DNA of 48,088 bases, from NCBI GenBank assembly GCA_028724545.1, contig JAQYCU010000062.1, positions 1 to 48,088 on the forward strand. Reading direction: 5' to 3'. A program made the translations under genes and the position numbers. This document shows positions 45,250 to 48,088 of this stretch, one piece after another. The DNA is from a bacterium (lineage in GTDB: Bacteria > Bacillota > Clostridia > Lachnospirales > Lachnospiraceae). The first letter of the stretch is position 1. The number at the start of each line of letters is the position of its first letter. Under the pieces are notes generated by a model. That model had not been told where the DNA came from. It did not search any database and saw nothing but the letters and a program-made list of their open reading frames with translations.

Positions 45250-46203
45250 ATGTTCCTTATAAATAGAAGAATGAATTTTCAAAAATTTGAAAAAAGAACA
45301 GATTTAGCGATAGAAGTGCGGGAAAGTTTTCCGAAAGACAATATAGAAATAGAAGGAGTTGTTTTGGAAGAGGAAAGCTATCGTCAGGGAAACGTTTTGA
45401 TGTCAACGGTAGAAATCAAAGACCAGAAAGGCGCTTTGCAAATGAAAAAGCCGGTGGGGAGGTATGTTACGCTGGAATTTAAAAAAGATGTACTTGAAAA
45501 AGCGCATCAGCAGAATGAATTGCAGCAATATGCAGGTTACATCTGTCGCATTATTCAGAAAATGTTACAGGAAGCAGAAAAAAAACAGAATATGAAATGC
45601 AAAACGGTTTTAGTGTCAGGATTAGGAAATCGTTTTGCGACACCGGATGCGCTGGGGCCATATGTTATTGAACATATTGTTATGAACCGTCATGTTACCG
45701 ATGGATATGGTCGTGTGTCTTCGCAGGATTGTGTAGCACTTTGCGGAATTTCACCGGGGGTTATGGCACAGACAGGAATGGAAACTGGTGAAATCCTGCA
45801 TGGTCTTGTAGAAAAGATAAAACCAGATGCACTTCTGGTTATTGATTCGCTGGCATCCCGGAGTGTAAACCGTCTTTGCAGAACAGTACAAATTACTAAT
45901 ACCGGAATTTCACCAGGAGCCGGGATTGGCAATAACAGAAAAAAGGTAAATCAGGAAACGATGGGGATTCCGGTAATCGCTGTGGGTGTACCGACAGTTG
46001 TAGATGCAGGAACTATTATTTATGAATCGTTGGAAAATGCATTAGAAAAAGAAGGTTACACAGAATATGAAATTGAATCATTTTTTCAATCGATTACAAA
46101 TAAAGAAGTGCATAACCTTTTTGTTACGCCAAAAGATATTGATGAAGAAATCCGGATGATAGGAAAAATGATAGCCTTTGGCATACAAAAACTGGCAGAA
46201 TAA
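45250..46203 (+). CDS. gpr: Spore germination protease GPR
   Basis: 317 residues. GPR degrades small acid-soluble spore proteins at germination. The N-terminus contains FEKRTDLAIEVRE, the pro-sequence and cleavage region. Active-site aspartates are in ATPDALGPYVIEHI and VIDSLASRSVNRLC (usually IDALAAR); QITNTGISPGAGIGNNRKKV and IPVIAVGVPTVVDA are strongly conserved. The start is uncertain: ATG 45250 or ATG 45271, neither with a good ribosome binding site. Its presence shows an endospore-forming lineage. spoIIP follows. The plus strand upstream of it is purine-rich. Confidence 0.94.
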   Translation: MFLINRRMNFQKFEKRTDLAIEVRESFPKDNIEIEGVVLEEESYRQGNVLMSTVEIKDQKGALQMKKPVGRYVTLEFKKDVLEKAHQQNELQQYAGYICRIIQKMLQEAEKKQNMKCKTVLVSGLGNRFATPDALGPYVIEHIVMNRHVTDGYGRVSSQDCVALCGISPGVMAQTGMETGEILHGLVEKIKPDALLVIDSLASRSVNRLCRTVQITNTGISPGAGIGNNRKKVNQETMGIPVIAVGVPTVVDAGTIIYESLENALEKEGYTEYEIESFFQSITNKEVHNLFVTPKDIDEEIRMIGKMIAFGIQKLAE

Positions 46204-46313
46204 GAAAATAATGCCACAGCAGAAAATAAGAATAAAAAATGAAAATAAAAAATAGAAATAAAAACGGACTAAAAAATAGAAAACAAAAATAGAAAACGAT
46301 TGCAATTTTCATT

Positions 46314-46321
46314 CATACAAT
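46314..46321 (+). promoter_or_regulatory. Sigma-E-type -10 element upstream of spoIIP
   Basis: CATACAAT matches the consensus -10 of the mother-cell sigma factor SigE. It lies 69 bases before the spoIIP start, where such a promoter is expected. No convincing -35 (ATA-type) occurs at normal spacing, so this is a partial match. Confidence 0.35.
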
Positions 46322-46389
46322 CTGTGATTTTCTCATAAGCATAATAAAGAACGGTTGATTAGTTGATTTGCTCAGAAATGAGGATTTGT

Positions 46390-47880
46390 ATGAAAAATAA
46401 ACAGGATAAACCATTTTTGGGTTATAGAATGGGAGAAATTTCCCTTCTTATTATTTGGACAGGTATTCTTCTGTGGGCTGCCACACAACATTATTATTTC
46501 AGCGAAATGCTGGAAGAAAAGGTAACCGAAATAATAATACAGCATGCTGTTTCTAATACGGTAGCATTTGATTATGCGCAAAAAGAAGAGAATACTACTG
46601 ATTTTGCAAAGAAAATAATTTCTCAGACAAATACGCTGGAATATGTAGTAGAAAATCTGGACGCGTTACCTCAGGAACAAGGAAAAAATTTTGTGAAAGC
46701 AGCGTCGTATTTTTCAGGAAATCAGGCAAAAGAGGTTTTTTGGAGTGCTGCTGCCAGTAAAAAAGAAAGAGAAAAGAAATTGTTTCAGAAGTCAGATAAT
46801 AAAATTGCTGTATTAACGGAAAAAGAAAAAAAAGAGGAACAGCAAAAAGAACAACAACAGGAACAGGGAGAACAGGAAAAAGCGGAAAAACAAAAAGAGC
46901 AGGAACAGGAATCTTTGGCGCAGCAGGAAAATGAAGAAAAAAATGCTGCAGTCACGGCTAAGAATATAGAGCAGACAATTACTGTTTTTAACAATGGAAG
47001 TTCTGACATTACTGCTGCGAACAGAACAGATGATTCTGCCAAAAAAGAGCGAAATCATTTGGAAAAAGTCCATTCAGACAGCAAGGAAAAATTAGAAAAT
47101 AACAGAAAAATGATTGCAAAACTGAAAAAAAGCAATAGTCGTTCCTATTTGCTGAAAAAATTTTATATCACAGATTCGTCTACTTCAATAGATAACAAAA
47201 TTTTTCAGGTGAATGAGTTGCTGCAGATGAATCTGAAGATAAAAAAGAAAAAGCAGCCACAGATTCTGATTTTACATACTCACGGTGCTTCGGAAGGGTT
47301 TGTTGACAGCAGGAAGGGGAAAGAGGAAGATACTATTGTTGGTGTGGGTGAGTGTCTGGCACAGATTTTGTCGGAAAAATATGGATATCAGGTAATTCAT
47401 GACAAAACCAAATATGATAAAATTGGTGGAAGTATCGACCGGAATAAAGCATATAATAATGCAAGTCAGGGACTAAAAAAGACATTGCAGAAATATCCTT
47501 CCATTCAGGTGGTGATTGATTTGCATCGTGATGGTGTTGGGAAAAAAGTGAACAGAACGACAATAGTAGACGGAAAGAAGACGGCGCAGGTAATGTTTTT
47601 TAACGGATTGTCACGTAATGCTTCCGGTGATATTGCCTACCTTCATAACGCAAACCTGCAGGGAAATCTTGCATTTAGCCTGCAATTAAAACTGTCCGGT
47701 ATGCAGCACTTTGAAAATCTGGTCAGACCGGTTTATCTGAAGGGCTATCGCTATAATATGCACCTTAGAAAACGATATACACTAATTGAATTAGGAAACG
47801 AAAATAATACGGTGGAGGAAGCAAAAAATGCTGCTGCACCGATTGCATTGATGTTAAATGAAGTGCTGTCAGGTAAGTAA
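46390..47880 (+). CDS. spoIIP: Stage II sporulation protein P
   Basis: 496 residues from ATG 46390 (TGAGGAT six bases before); an in-frame TTG at 46363 and ATG at 46378 are less likely. SpoIIP is the mother-cell amidase/endopeptidase that with SpoIID and SpoIIM thins septal wall for engulfment. One membrane helix (about 15-36, ISLLIIWTGILLWAATQHYY). A long low-complexity Gln/Glu/Lys segment (about 140-200) is larger than in Bacillus. The catalytic domain starts near 290: ILILHTHGASEGF with zinc His, VVIDLHRDGVGKKV, LHNANLQGNLAFSLQLK and GYRYNMHLRKRYTLIELGNE. The gpr-spoIIP order is conserved in spore formers. Confidence 0.94.
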   Translation: MKNKQDKPFLGYRMGEISLLIIWTGILLWAATQHYYFSEMLEEKVTEIIIQHAVSNTVAFDYAQKEENTTDFAKKIISQTNTLEYVVENLDALPQEQGKNFVKAASYFSGNQAKEVFWSAAASKKEREKKLFQKSDNKIAVLTEKEKKEEQQKEQQQEQGEQEKAEKQKEQEQESLAQQENEEKNAAVTAKNIEQTITVFNNGSSDITAANRTDDSAKKERNHLEKVHSDSKEKLENNRKMIAKLKKSNSRSYLLKKFYITDSSTSIDNKIFQVNELLQMNLKIKKKKQPQILILHTHGASEGFVDSRKGKEEDTIVGVGECLAQILSEKYGYQVIHDKTKYDKIGGSIDRNKAYNNASQGLKKTLQKYPSIQVVIDLHRDGVGKKVNRTTIVDGKKTAQVMFFNGLSRNASGDIAYLHNANLQGNLAFSLQLKLSGMQHFENLVRPVYLKGYRYNMHLRKRYTLIELGNENNTVEEAKNAAAPIALMLNEVLSGK

Positions 47881-47890
47881 CAATTAATTT

Positions 47891-47970
47891 GCTAAAAACG
47901 TGAAAATAATTCGTTCAAAATATGAAAATAATTTACTGAAAACGTGAAAATAATTCGCCAAAACGTCTGG
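47891..47970 (+). repeat. Three 22-bp tandem repeats in the spoIIP-lepA spacer
   Basis: Units run 47891-47912, 47913-47934 and 47935-47956, with shared core AAAACGTGAAAATAATTC (variant AAAATATGAAAATAATTT in unit 2), followed by a partial fourth copy GCCAAAACGT. The period is exactly 22 bases, two helical turns, directly before the lepA promoter. Confidence 0.75.
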
Positions 47971-47999
47971 TTGTTTGCTTTCTAAAAATATGATACAAT
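47971..47999 (+). promoter_or_regulatory. Sigma-A-type promoter for lepA
   Basis: TTGTTT (47971-47976), 17-base spacer, extended -10 TGA-TACAAT (47991-47999). It starts at the end of the 22-bp repeats and predicts a leader of about 40 bases. Confidence 0.6.
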
Positions 48000-48047
48000 A
48001 ATCCATATGCGAATTTTTGAGTAAACAGAAAGGTTTGAAGACACATT

Positions 48048-48088
48048 ATGGAAAAAATAGATCAGTCACATATTCGTAATTTTTGTAT
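48048..48088 (+). CDS. lepA: Elongation factor 4 (LepA), first 13 codons, cut by the window edge
   Basis: The frame reads MEKIDQSHIRNFC before the right edge. LepA usually begins M-x-x-I-D-Q-S-x-I-R-N-F-C-I-I-A-H-I-D-H-G-K-S-T, so the match is specific even though the GTPase P-loop lies outside. LepA is a ribosome-associated translational GTPase. Its place after gpr-spoIIP is conserved in Bacillus-like genomes. Only weak purine residues precede the ATG. Confidence 0.85.
   Translation, partial: MEKIDQSHIRNFC

Noticed and set aside
46785-47042. Cys/Ser-rich minus-strand open frame
   Set aside because: It is the complement of the Gln/Glu/Lys-rich segment of spoIIP and has no independent support.

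Overview
The window is a contiguous, low-GC (clearly A+T-rich) chromosomal segment of a motile, endospore-forming Gram-positive anaerobe. A Clostridia member of the Lachnospiraceae type is the best fit: a large fla/che operon with fliY and cheC/cheD, sporulation genes gpr and spoIIP, HrcA-type CIRCE control of groESL, and the rpsT - gpr - spoIIP - lepA order seen in Firmicutes. Organism assignment is inference from gene content. No tRNA, rRNA, IS element, prophage or CRISPR array was seen.

1-29327 is one long head-to-tail flagellar/chemotaxis operon entered in the middle: fliI (3' part), fliJ, a MotE/YlxF-like gene, fliK, flgD, a TIGR02530-type gene, flgE, flbD, motA, motB, fliL, fliM, fliY, fliO, fliP, fliQ, fliR, flhB, flhA, flhF, flhG, a PilZ gene, cheB, cheA, cheW, cheC, cheD, a small membrane-protein gene, the flagellar sigma factor, a FapA-type (DUF342) gene and three poorly characterised genes. 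Many junctions overlap by one base or are spaced by fewer than 20 bases. The exceptions are three spacers with RNA-like secondary structure (before flgE, flbD and cheC) and one with a promoter-like sequence (before fliM). Together the genes build the export gate (FliOPQR, FlhAB, FliIJ), hook (FliK, FlgD, FlgE), C-ring (FliM, FliY), stator (MotAB, FliL) and the CheA/B/C/D/W adaptation pathway. No cheY or cheR lies here.

29349-34164 holds metabolic and wall genes: a HisA that looks eukaryotic (HIS6-like) rather than bacterial, a secreted SleB-type wall hydrolase with WalR-box-like sites far upstream, glutaminyl-tRNA synthetase and a DUF2225 zinc-ribbon protein. 34458-39617 holds the CIRCE-controlled groES-groEL operon, a small membrane protein, guaB behind a leader with an attenuator-like fold, and a membrane-anchored amidase.

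39767-44091 is the most unusual stretch: nine degenerate ~17-bp GTCAC-type repeats in front of a 1364-residue secreted protein made of InlB/Listeria-Bacteroides repeats and a C-terminal leucine-rich domain. Then follow, on the minus strand, rpsT and a dCMP-deaminase gene, and on the plus strand gpr, spoIIP and the first codons of lepA, preceded by three 22-bp tandem repeats. Degenerate tandem repeats recur in four intergenic regions (31429, 36671, 39767, 47891). These arrays, the structured spacers and the guaB leader are the best candidates for undescribed regulation. No clearly new multi-gene system was found.
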